Source: Acidobacteriota bacterium
Lineage (GTDB): Bacteria; Acidobacteriota; Terriglobia; Acidiferrales; UBA7541
Assembly (NCBI GenBank): GCA_021818865.1
Contig: JAKASX010000017.1
Location: 1 to 46,981, forward strand
Direction: 5' to 3'
DNA length: 46,981 nt
Positions 8,901-19,400 of the stretch are shown piece by piece. Position numbers and translations under genes: made by a program. The notes beneath the pieces are model-generated. The model ran no database searches. It was not told the DNA's origin and saw only the letters and a program-made list of their open reading frames with translations. The first letter of the stretch is position 1; each line of letters begins with the position of its first letter.

Positions 8901-11438
8901 TTAACTCTCGACTGGCGCTTCCGTTTCCGCTTTTGGCTCGCCCGCGCTCGTCGCTTCGCCTTCCCAGCCGCATTCCTCGCGCAGGCACGCCCGCTGGTTG
9001 CCCTGTTTGCCGCGCTTTTCCACCACGAGCGGCGCGTGGCATTTCGGGCAGGGTTCCGTGATCGGGTGGTGCGGCGTGGTGAAATCGCAATCGGGGTAGC
9101 GCGAGCAGCCGTAGAAAACACGGTTGCGCCCCTTCCGCGCCCGCCGTTCCACCAACTCCCCTTCGCCGCATTTCGGGCACGCGATTCCAAGCGTCTTCGC
9201 CTGCGTGTACCGGCATTTCGGATACGCCGAGCAGCCGATGAATTCTCCGTACCGCCCGTGCCGCTTCACCAGTTGCGCGCCGCACTCCGGGCATTTTTCT
9301 TCCAGCAGAACGTCCGGCTGCCGAGGCCGCTTCGTCCCTTCCACCAGCCGCCGAGTTGTTTTGCATTCCGGATACCCGCTGCACGCCAGAAACGCGCCGA
9401 ACCGTCCGCGCTTCACCACCATTTCCCGCCCGCAATTCGGGCAGTATTCCGGTCCCGACTGGCTCTCCACTTCCTCGCCGGATCGTTCGGAAAGGTCGCG
9501 CGTGTAATCGCATTCGGGATAGCGCGAACAGCCCAGGAAAAATCCGTGCCGGCTGATCCGTTCGAGCAGTTCGCCCTCGCCGCACTTCGGGCATTTCTCC
9601 CCGGTCGCGATGCCCGCCTTGTAGGATTCCATCTCGCCCTTGGCCTGTTCGAGTTCGCCGCTGAACCGCTCGTAAAACTCGCGCACCGCCTGCCGCCAGG
9701 GCAGTTTTCCCTCTTCAATCTCGTCGAGCTCATCTTCCATCCGCGCCGTGAACCCGACGTCGAAAATCTCCTCGAAATTCTTCACCAGCAGGTCGCTCAC
9801 TTTTTCGCCCAGCAGCGTCGGCTGAAATCGCCCCTGCTCCTTGCTCACGTAGTCGCGCTCGACGATCGTCGAAATGATGGTTGCGTAGGTCGAGGGCCGG
9901 CCGATTCCGCGTTCCTCGAGCTCCCGCACCAGCGTCGCTTCGGTATATCGCGGAGGCGGCTCGGTGAAATGCTGCAGCGGCCACAATTTTTCAAGCCGCA
10001 GCGTCTCACCCTCGGCCACGCGCGGCAGCCGCCGCTCTTCGTCGTCTTCATTCGCCTTGTCCGTGGCGCTTTCCTGTTCCGGCTGCTGGTAGACCGCCAG
10101 GAATCCGTCGAATTTCAGCACCGACCCCGTCGCGCGAAACACGCACGAAGCGGCTTCGATGTCGATCGTCGTCTGATCGAAAACCGCCGGTACCATCTGC
10201 GACGCGACGAATCGCAGCCAGATCAGCCGGTACAGCTTGTAAAGGTCGTCCTGCAGGTACGGCCGCACGTCCTCCGGCGTCCGCGAAACGTCGCTCGGCC
10301 GGATCGCTTCGTGCGCTTCTTGCGCTTCCTTTTTCGACCGGTAGGAATTCGGCTTTTCCGGCAGGTAGCTCGCGCCGAAGCTCGCCCGAATGTGCTTCCT
10401 CACGTCCTCGATCGCTTCCGGCGCCACGCGCACCGAATCCGTGCGCATGTAGGTGATCAGCCCGGCCGAGCCTTCCGCGCCCAGGTCCACGCCTTCGTAG
10501 AGTTGCTGCGCCAGCGCCATCGTTCGCTTCGCCGAAAACCGCAGCTTGTTGTACGCCTCCTGCTGCAACCGGGACGTCGTGAACGGGGCCGGCGGATTCC
10601 GCCGCTTTTCCTTTAGCTGCACCGACGCCACGCGCCAGCTCGCTCCGTCGAGTCCCGCCAGTATCTTTTCCGCTTCGCCCTGGTTGGGAATTTCCGCGTC
10701 CGCGCCGCCGCGCTTCCACAGCTTCGCTTCGAACGCCGGGCCTTCCCCGCCCGCGAGCATCGCGTGGATGGTCCAGTATTCCTGTGGCGTGAATGCCCGA
10801 ATTTCCCGTTCCCGCTCGACGATCAGCCGCAGCGCCACCGTCTGCACGCGTCCCGCCGATAGCCCGCGCCGCACCTTGTCCCACAGCAGAGGCGAAATCT
10901 GATAGCCCACCAGGCGGTCGAGCACGCGCCGCGCCTGCTGCGCGTCCACCAGGTTCACGTTGATTTCACTCGGGTGCTGAAACGCCTCGCGAATCCCTTT
11001 CGCGGTGATCTCGTGGAAGAGCACTCGCCAGATGGGTTTCGCCTCTGCGGCGCCCGCGGCCTTCGCTCTTGCCGCCGGTTTCGCCGCCTTCTTCCCTTTG
11101 CCGCGCTTCTTTTTCCCGTCAGCTTCTCCAAGCGATTCCCGCAGAACCTGCGCCAGATGCGCCGAAATCGCCTCGCCTTCGCGGTCCGGGTCGGCCGCCA
11201 GGTAGATGGCGTCGGCTGTTTGCGCCGCGCCCTCGATTTCGCTCAGCACCTTCGCCTTGCCCGGAATCACCTGGTAGGTCGGTTCGAACGATTGATCCTC
11301 CACGCTGATTCCCAACTCGCGTTTCGGCAAATCCTTCACGTGGCCCAGCGACGCCTTCACCGTATAGCCGGAGCCCAGATATTTATTGATGGTCTTCGCC
11401 TTCGTCGGCGATTCCACGATAACGAGCGACTTTCCCAT
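8901..11438 (-). CDS. topA: DNA topoisomerase I with five C-terminal zinc-ribbon units
   Basis: 845 residues. TopA relaxes negative supercoils by transient single-strand cleavage. The TOPRIM domain begins KSLVIVESPTKAKTI and has the acidic DPDREGE motif (83-89). A Lys/Ala-rich insert (about 108-134) interrupts TOPRIM. The active-site tyrosine is Y330 in GLITYMRTDSVR. The C-terminus holds four clear topoisomerase C4 units (CPKCGEGELLER, CPNCGREMVVK, CPECGAQLVKR, CPKCGEGELVER) plus a fifth degenerate one (CPKCHAPLVVEK). The stop lies 35 bp before the xerC start and the gene begins 20 bp after the dprA stop, consistent with one operon. Confidence 0.97.
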   Translation of the reverse strand: MGKSLVIVESPTKAKTINKYLGSGYTVKASLGHVKDLPKRELGISVEDQSFEPTYQVIPGKAKVLSEIEGAAQTADAIYLAADPDREGEAISAHLAQVLRESLGEADGKKKRGKGKKAAKPAARAKAAGAAEAKPIWRVLFHEITAKGIREAFQHPSEINVNLVDAQQARRVLDRLVGYQISPLLWDKVRRGLSAGRVQTVALRLIVEREREIRAFTPQEYWTIHAMLAGGEGPAFEAKLWKRGGADAEIPNQGEAEKILAGLDGASWRVASVQLKEKRRNPPAPFTTSRLQQEAYNKLRFSAKRTMALAQQLYEGVDLGAEGSAGLITYMRTDSVRVAPEAIEDVRKHIRASFGASYLPEKPNSYRSKKEAQEAHEAIRPSDVSRTPEDVRPYLQDDLYKLYRLIWLRFVASQMVPAVFDQTTIDIEAASCVFRATGSVLKFDGFLAVYQQPEQESATDKANEDDEERRLPRVAEGETLRLEKLWPLQHFTEPPPRYTEATLVRELEERGIGRPSTYATIISTIVERDYVSKEQGRFQPTLLGEKVSDLLVKNFEEIFDVGFTARMEDELDEIEEGKLPWRQAVREFYERFSGELEQAKGEMESYKAGIATGEKCPKCGEGELLERISRHGFFLGCSRYPECDYTRDLSERSGEEVESQSGPEYCPNCGREMVVKRGRFGAFLACSGYPECKTTRRLVEGTKRPRQPDVLLEEKCPECGAQLVKRHGRYGEFIGCSAYPKCRYTQAKTLGIACPKCGEGELVERRARKGRNRVFYGCSRYPDCDFTTPHHPITEPCPKCHAPLVVEKRGKQGNQRACLREECGWEGEATSAGEPKAETEAPVES

Positions 11439-11458
11439 GGCCTATGCTTTCGCCTTCC

Positions 11459-12595
11459 TCACAGCAGCACTTTCACGAATTGTTTTCCCGGCAACTGCCG
11501 GATGTACCCTTTCATTTCCAGATCGAAGAGCGCCGCCAGCGCCTCCGACGAACTCAATCCCGATTCTTCCACTAGGTCGTCGATGTGCCGCGGCTCATCC
11601 GGCCGCAGCAGGTGGTAGAGCGTCAGCTGCGGCCCGAACAGGCTCTCGTTCACCAAGGATGCCCGTTCCGCCGCCGTCGTTGTCTCCACTGGAGCGAGCG
11701 CCGCACGCACCGCGGTCGGCAACTCCTCCACCACGTCCTGCCATCCGGTCACGAGTTTCGCGCCCTGCTTGATTAATTGATGCGGGCCGAAACTCGTTGG
11801 CTGCGTCGCGTTCCCCGGCACGCCATACACCTCGCGCCCGAATTCCATCCCCAGCCGCGCGGTGATCAGCGAGCCGGAATGCTCCGTCCCTTCCACCACC
11901 ACCACGCCGAGTCCCAGCCCTGCGATGATCCTATTGCGCACCGGGAAATTCGCCGGCGTCGGCGGCGTGCCCATCGGCAGCTCGCTTAGAATCGCTCCTC
12001 GCCCTCCGGTGATTATCTGATCGAACAGTTTCCTGTTCTCCTTCGGATAAACCACATCGATCCCGCATCCCAGCACGCCGATCGTCATTCCCGCCGCGCT
12101 CTGGAGCGCTCCGCGGTGCGCCAGCGTGTCAATTCCTCGCGCCAGTCCGCTTGCCACCGCCAGTCCCTGCCCGGCCAGGTCGCGTCCCAGCCGTTCCGAC
12201 ATCTGAATGCCGTACGTCGTCGGTCTTCTCGTTCCCACGATCGAAATCGTCGGCCGGCCGAGCGCCTCCGGATTTCCCCGCAAATACAGCAGCGCCGGCG
12301 GATCGTAGATTTCCCGCAGCAGCGGCGGATAGGCGGCGTCGTTCCACGTCACCAGATGGCAGTCCGACGCCTTCACCCGCTCCAGCTCTTTTTCCGCGCG
12401 GCGCAGCGGTTCGCGCGAGTGAATGGACTGCGCGGCTTCTGCCGTCAGCCCCAGCGCCTCGAGTTCCGTCAGCGGCACCCGGAAAATCGCCTCCGGCTCG
12501 CCAAACATGCCAAGCAGCTTGGCCACGTTTCGCGATCCAAGCCCCGGCACCAGGCCGAGCGCCAGCCAGCCGAGATGGGAAGGGGAATCCGGCAT
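11459..12595 (-). CDS. dprA: DNA processing protein DprA/Smf
   Basis: 378 residues from ATG 12595. DprA binds incoming single-stranded DNA and loads RecA in natural transformation; it is also kept by many non-competent bacteria. Domains: an N-terminal helix-hairpin-helix/SAM-like part (GLVPGLGSRNVAKLLG, 13-28), a Rossmann-like DprA core with ISIVGTRRPTTYG, ASGLARGIDTLAHRGAL and FPVRNRIIAGL, and a C-terminal winged-helix segment (about 310-378, HIDDLVEESGLSSSEALAAL). It is the first gene of dprA-topA-xerC, with a strong promoter 14 bp upstream. Confidence 0.95.
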   Translation of the reverse strand: MPDSPSHLGWLALGLVPGLGSRNVAKLLGMFGEPEAIFRVPLTELEALGLTAEAAQSIHSREPLRRAEKELERVKASDCHLVTWNDAAYPPLLREIYDPPALLYLRGNPEALGRPTISIVGTRRPTTYGIQMSERLGRDLAGQGLAVASGLARGIDTLAHRGALQSAAGMTIGVLGCGIDVVYPKENRKLFDQIITGGRGAILSELPMGTPPTPANFPVRNRIIAGLGLGVVVVEGTEHSGSLITARLGMEFGREVYGVPGNATQPTSFGPHQLIKQGAKLVTGWQDVVEELPTAVRAALAPVETTTAAERASLVNESLFGPQLTLYHLLRPDEPRHIDDLVEESGLSSSEALAALFDLEMKGYIRQLPGKQFVKVLL

Positions 12596-12608
12596 CCAGC
12601 TCGCCTTG

Positions 12609-12638
12609 AGGGTAGGCAGAGCGGCGAACCAGTGTCAA
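12609..12638 (-). promoter_or_regulatory. sigma70-type promoter of dprA-topA-xerC
   Basis: On the minus strand TTGACA (12638-12633) is followed after 18 nt by TACCCT (12614-12609). The -10 box ends 13 nt before the dprA ATG, so the leader would be only about six nt. The AGG at 12606-12604 sits inside that gap but leaves little room for ribosome binding in a conventional leader. Confidence 0.6.
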
Positions 12639-12809
12639 GTAAGCCCTGAAAGCGAAGTTCTCAAAACGTCCAACCGGTCCGGCTACTCGAAACAAGCTAA
12701 TCAACTGGAAAACAAGGAATTAATTCGCGTCTGCGGTGCCACTCTCGCGTGTTGAAAGATGCGAAACACGTCCCAGCCGCAAGGTCTTCGCCCACTCACC
12801 GGGGCGGCT

Positions 12810-14282
12810 TCACGCCGCCTCTTCCACTTCTTTCGCCGCGCGCACGCCCGACTGAATCGCGCCCTCCATCCATCCCGCCCATGCCGAGGTGTGCTCGCCG
12901 GCGAAATGCACTCGTCCCTCCGGCGTCGCCATATAAGGACCGTACGCGGTCATCTGTCCCGTATGAAACCATTGCCACGCCCCGCGCTCCCAGAAATCGT
13001 TGTCCCACGATTTCGTTACCGCGCCTTCGAAATTCTCCCGCGCGCCCGGGAAAATGGTTTCCACCTCGTTCTGCACCGTCACGATCCGCCGGTCTTCCGG
13101 CAACCCGGATACCCTCAGCGCCAAATTACCCGTCAGCGTCGCCGTCAGCAGCCCGCGCCGTCCCGGCTGGTCGAAGGTCGGCGAGGTCACTTCGATCGGC
13201 CAGTCCGAGCGCGCGAATCCGTTGTCTCCGCGCGAAAGCCAATAGCGCCGCTGCTCCTGGCTGATGACCAGCGCCGCGGACATATACGACGTGTTCGCCA
13301 CCGCCGTCTGCTTGTAATCGGAAAGCAGCGGCGTGAACTGGACCCTCCGCAGCGCCGGAAACGGTATTGTGCAGATCAGGTAATCCGCCACGAGCGTCCG
13401 CAGCAGATTCCCCTGCAAATATCCGGCACGCACGCCGGTTTTGTCGTGCTCGATCGTTTGTACCGCCGCGCCGTACCGGATTCGGTCCGAGAGCCGTTCC
13501 GCCATCGCTCGTGGCAACCGGTCCATCCCTCCCACGATCTTGTATTGCGCCGTCACGTCGCCGTTCGCCGCCATCTCCGCCAGGACGCGCAGCGCGGAAA
13601 CGTCGCCGTAATCCATCCCGAGCAGCATCACGCGCACCGCTCCGGCCGAAGCCCCGCGCCGCCGCAGAAATTGGGGAAACGCGATCGAATCGAGATCGGC
13701 AAACGACGCCGGCGACCACCCAGGCGCCGCCGGATTGCCCAATTGCTTCGCCTCGCGCGCCGCGTAGTGCTCCCACATCCCGATGCGGCCCATCCGCTCT
13801 TCCGCCGCTGTCAGTGCAACCGGCCAGTGCACGTGTCCACCCAACGGCGCCGCAGCGTCCAGCCCGCCCACCTGATTCACGAGATTCCCGCTCGTCGGAA
13901 AATATGGCCCGAGTTTCAACTGGAACTGGCGCGCGTACCGCAGTGTCAATTCGTGCGTGTTCAGAATGCGCGCCGCGCCCACTTCCGCGTGCAGCCCGTC
14001 GGAAAATTCCTGCCGCCAGGTCAGCACGCGCCCTCCCGGCCGCAATTGCGCTTCGAGCAGCACCACGTCGTGCCCCGCGCGGTCCAGTTCGTACGTCGCC
14101 ACCAGGCCCGCCAGGCCCGCGCCCACCACGATGATCTTCTTCTTTTTTCGCTGCGCGCCCGTTTCGTTTGCTCGTGTCTGCGCCGCGGCCGTCGCAGCGC
14201 CTCCGGGCGCGCCCGGCAGCGCCAGCGCCGCGCTCGCCACGCCTGCCGTCTTCAGAAAGTCCCGTCGATTGATCTGCGACAC
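12810..14282 (-). CDS. Tat-exported flavin amine oxidase
   Basis: 490 residues from GTG 14282; the frame extends further upstream, but this start places the twin-arginine signal at the N-terminus (SQINRRDFLKTAGVASAALA). The mature protein opens with an FAD-binding GxGxxG segment (IIVVGAGLAGLVATYEL) followed by EAQLRPGGRV, the flavin monoamine oxidase/L-amino-acid oxidase signature. The C-terminal flavin motif is HFAGEHTSAWAGWMEGAI. It is probably a folded periplasmic FAD enzyme oxidising an amine or amino acid; the substrate is not readable. It stands alone on the minus strand, divergent from mqnA. Confidence 0.85.
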   Translation of the reverse strand: MSQINRRDFLKTAGVASAALALPGAPGGAATAAAQTRANETGAQRKKKKIIVVGAGLAGLVATYELDRAGHDVVLLEAQLRPGGRVLTWRQEFSDGLHAEVGAARILNTHELTLRYARQFQLKLGPYFPTSGNLVNQVGGLDAAAPLGGHVHWPVALTAAEERMGRIGMWEHYAAREAKQLGNPAAPGWSPASFADLDSIAFPQFLRRRGASAGAVRVMLLGMDYGDVSALRVLAEMAANGDVTAQYKIVGGMDRLPRAMAERLSDRIRYGAAVQTIEHDKTGVRAGYLQGNLLRTLVADYLICTIPFPALRRVQFTPLLSDYKQTAVANTSYMSAALVISQEQRRYWLSRGDNGFARSDWPIEVTSPTFDQPGRRGLLTATLTGNLALRVSGLPEDRRIVTVQNEVETIFPGARENFEGAVTKSWDNDFWERGAWQWFHTGQMTAYGPYMATPEGRVHFAGEHTSAWAGWMEGAIQSGVRAAKEVEEAA

Positions 14283-14436
14283 GTCGTCTCGCTCCCTCGC
14301 GTCTGTGTTTTTCCTCCGCGCCTCGTCTATTCTACGGCAATCGTTCCCGCCGCCGTCCGCTTCGCATCGGCCTTGTCGCCCCATCGCCCGCGCTCCCGCC
14401 AGCCGGGCCAACGGCAGGCGAGGTCGCGAAAGGGTG

Positions 14437-14445
14437 TGTTATATT
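14437..14445 (+). promoter_or_regulatory. Extended -10 promoter of mqnA-mqnC
   Basis: TGTTATATT is an extended -10 element (TG, one base, TATATT). No good -35 box lies 17 nt upstream, as expected for an extended -10 promoter. The leader would be about 24 nt. Confidence 0.5.
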
Positions 14446-14475
14446 GGCTTTTTTCTGCCGAAACGGATTTTTCGA

Positions 14476-15399
14476 ATGGCCAAACTCCGCGTTTCCGTCG
14501 TCGAATATCTCAATACGGCCCCGCTCGTGTGGGGATTCACCGATGGCCCGCTCGCCGGCCGCTACGACTTGAATTTCACCGTGCCTTCGCTTTGCGCCGA
14601 ATCCGTTCGTCGCGGATCGTCCGATATCGGTATCATTCCCGCGATCGAATATCAGCGCATGGAAGGCGTCGTCGCCTTTGCCGATATGGCGATCGCCTCG
14701 AAGCGCGAAGTGCGCAGCCTTCTCGTCGTGTCGAAACGCCCCATCGACCGCGTCCGCACGATGGCCCTCGACACCAGTTCCCGTTCCACCGCCGCTCTCG
14801 TTCGCTTGCTCGCGAAGCACCGCTGGAAAATCGAGCCGGAATTTTTCGACGCCGCGCCCGATCCCTCCGCCATGCTCGAACGCGCCGATGCCGCGCTCGT
14901 CATCGGCGATCCCGCCCTCCGCGTCTCCGTGAAAATGGACGCGCTCCACGCGAAAACTCCATCGGCCGGCGACCCCTGCTGTACCGACGATCCCGACGCC
15001 GCGCCCGTTCCCGGCGTTCGCATGCTTTTCGTTTACGACGTCGTCTCGGAATGGCGCGCCTGGACCGGCCTTCCCGCCGTCCTTGCGTTCTGGGTCGCGC
15101 GCCGCGATGTGGCCACGCCGGAAATCGCCGCCGATTTTCTCGCTTCGAAACTCTACGGCACGAGCCGCATCCCCGAAATCGCCCGCCAGGCCTCGGACCA
15201 ACTCCAGCTGCCCGAGGAGGCGATCGTCAGCTATTTGCGCGACAACATCAATTTCGATCTCGACGAGGAAAATCTCGCCAGCCTCGATCGTTACTATCGC
15301 GAATGCGCCGCGCTCGGCCTGATTGACCGCGTCCGTCCGCTCGATCTCGTCCACGCGCCCGGCGCTGCCGCCTCGCGCACCACCGGAGCCATTCGATGA
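14476..15399 (+). CDS. mqnA: Menaquinone biosynthesis protein MqnA (chorismate dehydratase)
   Basis: 307 residues from ATG 14476. MqnA dehydrates chorismate to 3-enolpyruvylbenzoate, the entry step of the futalosine route to menaquinone. The N-terminus RVSVVEYLNTAPLVWGF matches the family motif for a periplasmic-binding-protein-like fold that acts as an enzyme. Also typical are GSSDIGIIPAIEYQR, ALDTSSRSTAALVR and ALVIGDPAL. Its stop overlaps the mqnC start by four bases (ATGA), so translation is coupled. The C-terminal 20 residues (HAPGAAASRTTGAIR) are low-complexity. Confidence 0.94.
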   Translation: MAKLRVSVVEYLNTAPLVWGFTDGPLAGRYDLNFTVPSLCAESVRRGSSDIGIIPAIEYQRMEGVVAFADMAIASKREVRSLLVVSKRPIDRVRTMALDTSSRSTAALVRLLAKHRWKIEPEFFDAAPDPSAMLERADAALVIGDPALRVSVKMDALHAKTPSAGDPCCTDDPDAAPVPGVRMLFVYDVVSEWRAWTGLPAVLAFWVARRDVATPEIAADFLASKLYGTSRIPEIARQASDQLQLPEEAIVSYLRDNINFDLDEENLASLDRYYRECAALGLIDRVRPLDLVHAPGAAASRTTGAIR

Positions 15400-16430
15400 C
15401 TCTCACTCCTGGCGAAGCCCTCGACCTCCTCCAGTCTGACGATCTGGTCGGCATCGGTATGGCCGCTATGGAAGTCCGCCGCCGGAAAACCGATCCGCGC
15501 GTCGTCAGCTATCAGATCGATCGCAACATCAACTACACGAATTTCTGCACCGAATACTGTTCCTTCTGCGCCTTCTACCGCCCGCTCGGCCACGGCGAAG
15601 GCTATTTGCTTCCTTTCGAAACCATCCTCGAAAAAATCGAGGAAACTATCGCCCTCGGTGGCACCGGCATTCTCTTGCAGGGCGGCCTTCATCCCGATTT
15701 GCGCGTTGAGTACTACGAGAATCTGCTCACCACGATCAAGCGCCGTTTCCCGCGGATCCATCTCCACTGCTTTTCCGCGCCCGAAATCATCAATATTGCC
15801 GAAGTTTCCGGCCTCACCGTGCGCGATACCCTCGCCCGCCTGCGCGATGCCGGCCTCGATTCGGTTCCCGGCGGCGGCGCGGAAATCCTCGACGACGAAA
15901 TCCGCCAGCGCATTTCCCGCCTCAAGTGCACTTCCGACGAATGGGAACAGATGCATCGCGACGCCCACTCGCTCGGCATGCGCACCACGGCGACGATGAT
16001 GTTCGGCTGTGGCGAGGAATACCGTCACCGCGTGAATCACCTCGAGCGCATTCGCCGCATTCAGGAGGATACCGGCGGTTTCACCGCCTTCATTCCCTGG
16101 ATTTTCGCGCCGGAAAATAGCCCCCTCGGCAAGAAAGTCCCGCAGACCACCGCGGTGGATTATTTGAAAACGCTCGCCATCAGCCGGATGGTTCTCGATG
16201 ACATCGATCACGTCCAGTCCAGCTGGCTCACGCCGGGAATCAAGGTTTGCCAGATCGGCCTTCAGTTCGGCGCCGACGATGTCGGCAGCATCCTCATCGA
16301 GGAAAACGTCGTCTACGCCGCCGGCGTTCGCAACCGCACCAACGAAGCCGAATTGCGCCGCATCATCTCCGACGCCGGCTACATGCCCGTCCAGCGCGAT
16401 ACCCTCTACCGCTCCTATTTCCTGAAGTAA
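15396..16430 (+). CDS. mqnC: Cyclic dehypoxanthinyl futalosine synthase MqnC (radical SAM)
   Basis: 344 residues. MqnC is a radical SAM enzyme that cyclises dehypoxanthine futalosine. The 4Fe-4S motif CTEYCSFC sits in NINYTNFCTEYCSFCAFYRP, the MqnC form; MqnE has a different context. Other family segments are GGTGILLQGGLHPDL, SAPEIINIAEVSG, DSVPGGGAEIL and TTATMMFGCGEE. It overlaps mqnA by four bases. Neither mqnB, mqnD nor mqnE is in the window, so the rest of the pathway must be elsewhere. The organism is inferred to use menaquinone as its respiratory quinone. Confidence 0.95.
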   Translation: MTLTPGEALDLLQSDDLVGIGMAAMEVRRRKTDPRVVSYQIDRNINYTNFCTEYCSFCAFYRPLGHGEGYLLPFETILEKIEETIALGGTGILLQGGLHPDLRVEYYENLLTTIKRRFPRIHLHCFSAPEIINIAEVSGLTVRDTLARLRDAGLDSVPGGGAEILDDEIRQRISRLKCTSDEWEQMHRDAHSLGMRTTATMMFGCGEEYRHRVNHLERIRRIQEDTGGFTAFIPWIFAPENSPLGKKVPQTTAVDYLKTLAISRMVLDDIDHVQSSWLTPGIKVCQIGLQFGADDVGSILIEENVVYAAGVRNRTNEAELRRIISDAGYMPVQRDTLYRSYFLK

Positions 16431-16459
16431 TCGGGAAGGTTCCCGGCCGCCGCCGCCCG

Positions 16460-16488
16460 TTGACTTGTCCTCGGTCCCGCCATAATAT
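16460..16488 (+). promoter_or_regulatory. sigma70-type promoter of the first kinase-TPR gene
   Basis: TTGACT (16460-16465), a 17-nt spacer, then TAATAT (16483-16488). The predicted start is about 16495, three bases before the GTG start codon at 16498. The same layout (TTGAC, 17 nt, TA-TAT) stands before the paralogous kinase at 25952. Confidence 0.65.
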
Positions 16489-16497
16489 GCCTGCGGC

Positions 16498-19400
16498 GTG
16501 GCTGAGCCCTCTTCACTCATCGGTAGGACTGTCTCCCATTACCGCGTCGTCGAACGGCTCGGTGGCGGCGGGATGGGTGTCGTCTACAAAGCCGAAGACA
16601 CGCGGCTACACCGCTTCGTAGCCCTCAAGTTCCTTCCGGACGACCTGGCCCGCGACCCGCGCGCGCTCGAACGCTTTGAACGCGAAGCACAAGCCGCCTC
16701 TGCGCTCGACCATCCCAATATCTGCACGATTCACGAGATCGGCGAATTCGAGCGCCGTCCGTTTATCGCGATGCAGTGTCTCGAAGGCCAGACGCTCAAG
16801 CATCGCATTAACGGCCGGCCACTCCCGCTTGATCTGCTACTCGAACTCGGAGTCGAGATAGCCGAGGGTCTCGAAGCGGCGCATAGCAAAGGCATCGTCC
16901 ACCGCGACATCAAACCGGCGAATATTTTCGTCACCACGCAAGGCCACGCGAAAATCCTCGATTTCGGTCTGGCGAAACAAACGGCCAAGCCAGCCTCGCC
17001 CTCCGACGCTACGCTCACGCACGACAATGCCGCGCCGACGGTCGGCCCGGAGCAACTCACCAGCCCCGGCACCGCAGTTGGCACCGTCGCCTATATGTCG
17101 CCCGAGCAGGTGCGCGGCGAAACGGTGGACGCACGGACGGACCTTTTCAGCTTTGGCGCAGTTCTCTATGAAATGGCGACGGGCGTCCTGCCCTTTCGCG
17201 GCGAAACGACCGGAGCGATTTTCGAGGCGATCCTGCACGGCGCGCCCACCGCTCCCGTGCGTCTGAATCCCGACGCGCCTGCCGAACTCGAACGAATCAT
17301 TTCCAAGGCGCTCGAAAAGGATCGCCGCCTGCGCTGCCAATCCGCGGCCGAAATGCGCGCTGATCTCGCTCGGCTGAAGCGCGATACCGAATCCTCGCGC
17401 CACGCGATCACCATCACGCAACCCGCCGCGCCCGCTCCGTCATCGTCTTCCACTCCGGCAGCCCAGCCCGTCGCGGAGACCACAACACCATCCGCGCCGA
17501 TTGCCCAACCGACTCCGTCCACTCCGTTTTCTGCGGCCGGTAGCGGCACGCTCACGCCTGATGTCGCGGCCCCGAGCGTTCCCGTCCGACGCGGCATTCC
17601 GCTCTGGGCAGCTGCAACCGGCCTCGTCATCCTCCTTGCCGCCGTCGGCGCCGGAGCCTATTTCTTCTGGCCGCGCAAGCCCGTGCTTACGTCGAAGGAT
17701 TCCATCGTTCTCGCCGATTTCACGAACACCACCGGCCAATCGGTGTTCGACGGAACGATGAAGCAGGCGCTCGAAGTCCAACTCGCGCAATCGCCCTTTC
17801 TGAATATTCTGCCGAACCGCCAGGTGGAGGGAACGCTGCAGCTGATGGGCCGCGCGGCTAATTCGCCGATTACCGGGAGCGTGGCGCGGCAAATCTGCGA
17901 GCGGACCTCGAGCACGGCGACGATTGACGGCTCGATTTCGCTGATTGGCAGCGAATACGTGATCGGACTAAACGCCGTGGATTGCCAGAACGGAAATTCG
18001 ATCGCGCAGGAGCAGGTGACGGCGAACCGGCCGGAAGACGTCCTCTCCGCGCTGGGAACGGCCGTCACCAAGCTGCGCGGAAAACTGGGCGAATCGCTCG
18101 CTTCGATCCGGAAATTCAATGCGCCGCTGGCCGAAGCGACAACGTCTTCGCTGCCGGCGCTCAAGGCTTACACCACCGGTCGAAAAATATCGCAACAGAG
18201 CGGCGACGCGGGCGCGATCCCGTATTTCCAGCAGGCGATCCAGCTTGATCCGAATTTTGCCATGGCCTACGCGGCAATGGGCATCTCGTATTCGAATCTG
18301 GGCGAATTGGCCCTTGCCGCTCAGAACCTCACCAAAGCCTACGACCTGCGCAATCGCGTTTCCGAGCGCGAGCGTTTCCATATCGAAGGCATGTACTTTT
18401 CGAATGCGCTGGGGGATTTGGACAAGGCGCGCCAAAGCCTCTTGCAATGGGAGCAAACCTATCCGCGCGATTACGTTCCCTACGTGGATCTAGGCAGCGT
18501 GGATGCCCAGACCGGGCACTACGACGCCGCGGTAAACCAAGAACTGGAGTCTCTTCGCCTCAATCCGGATGACGCCATTGCTTCCGGCGACCTTGCGGCC
18601 TCCTATCTCAGTCTTGGCCGTTTCGACGAAGCCCGGTCGACCGCGAATCAGGCATTATCGCGTGGCCTCGATGGGCCCCTTGTCCGTACCCCTCTTTACA
18701 CGCTCGGTTTTCTTCAAAACGACTCCTCGCTGATGCAGAAGGTAGCGGCCTGGGCGGTGGGAAAAGTCGGCGCGGAAAGCGCGTTTCTCTCGGCGGAATC
18801 CGATACCGCGGCTTACGGCGGCCACTTGGCGCAGGCGCGAACGCTCGACGACCAAGCCGTTGCCACGGCCAGGCGCGACGGCCTGGACGAAGACGCCTGG
18901 CAGTGGAATCTGGACGCGGCGCTGCGCGAAGCGGAGATGGGCGATCCGGCCCTCGCACGCCAAATCGCTTCTTCGCTTCTCAAAACGCCCGGCCTCGATC
19001 GCTACACCGAGTCCGAGGCGTCCCTGGCGCTCGCTCTTGCTGGAGATGCGGCAGACGCGCAGCCCGTCGCCGACAGTCTGGCGAAGCAATATCCCAGGGA
19101 CACTATCCTGAACAATTACTGGCTGCCGTGCCTCCGCGCCGCTATCGCGCTCGATCATCACGACGCCGCTCAGGCGCTCCAAACGCTCCAGCCCGCTGCG
19201 GGCTACTCTCTCGGCAACTTGGGGCCAATGTATCCCGTTTATCTTCGCGGACTGGCGTTGCTGCAGGAAAAGAGGGGAGCTGAGGCGGCCGCCGCGTTCC
19301 AGCAGATGGTTGACCATCGCGGCGTCGTTGGAAACTCCCCGATTGGCGCGCTTGCCCAACTCGATTTAGCGCGGGCGCAGGCCATCGCGGGCGAAAGCGG

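Noticed and set aside
12759-15326. 855-codon plus-strand open frame across the amine oxidase and mqnA
   Set aside because: Arg/Pro-rich composition, no ribosome site, and it crosses two well-supported genes on different strands in the wrong frames.
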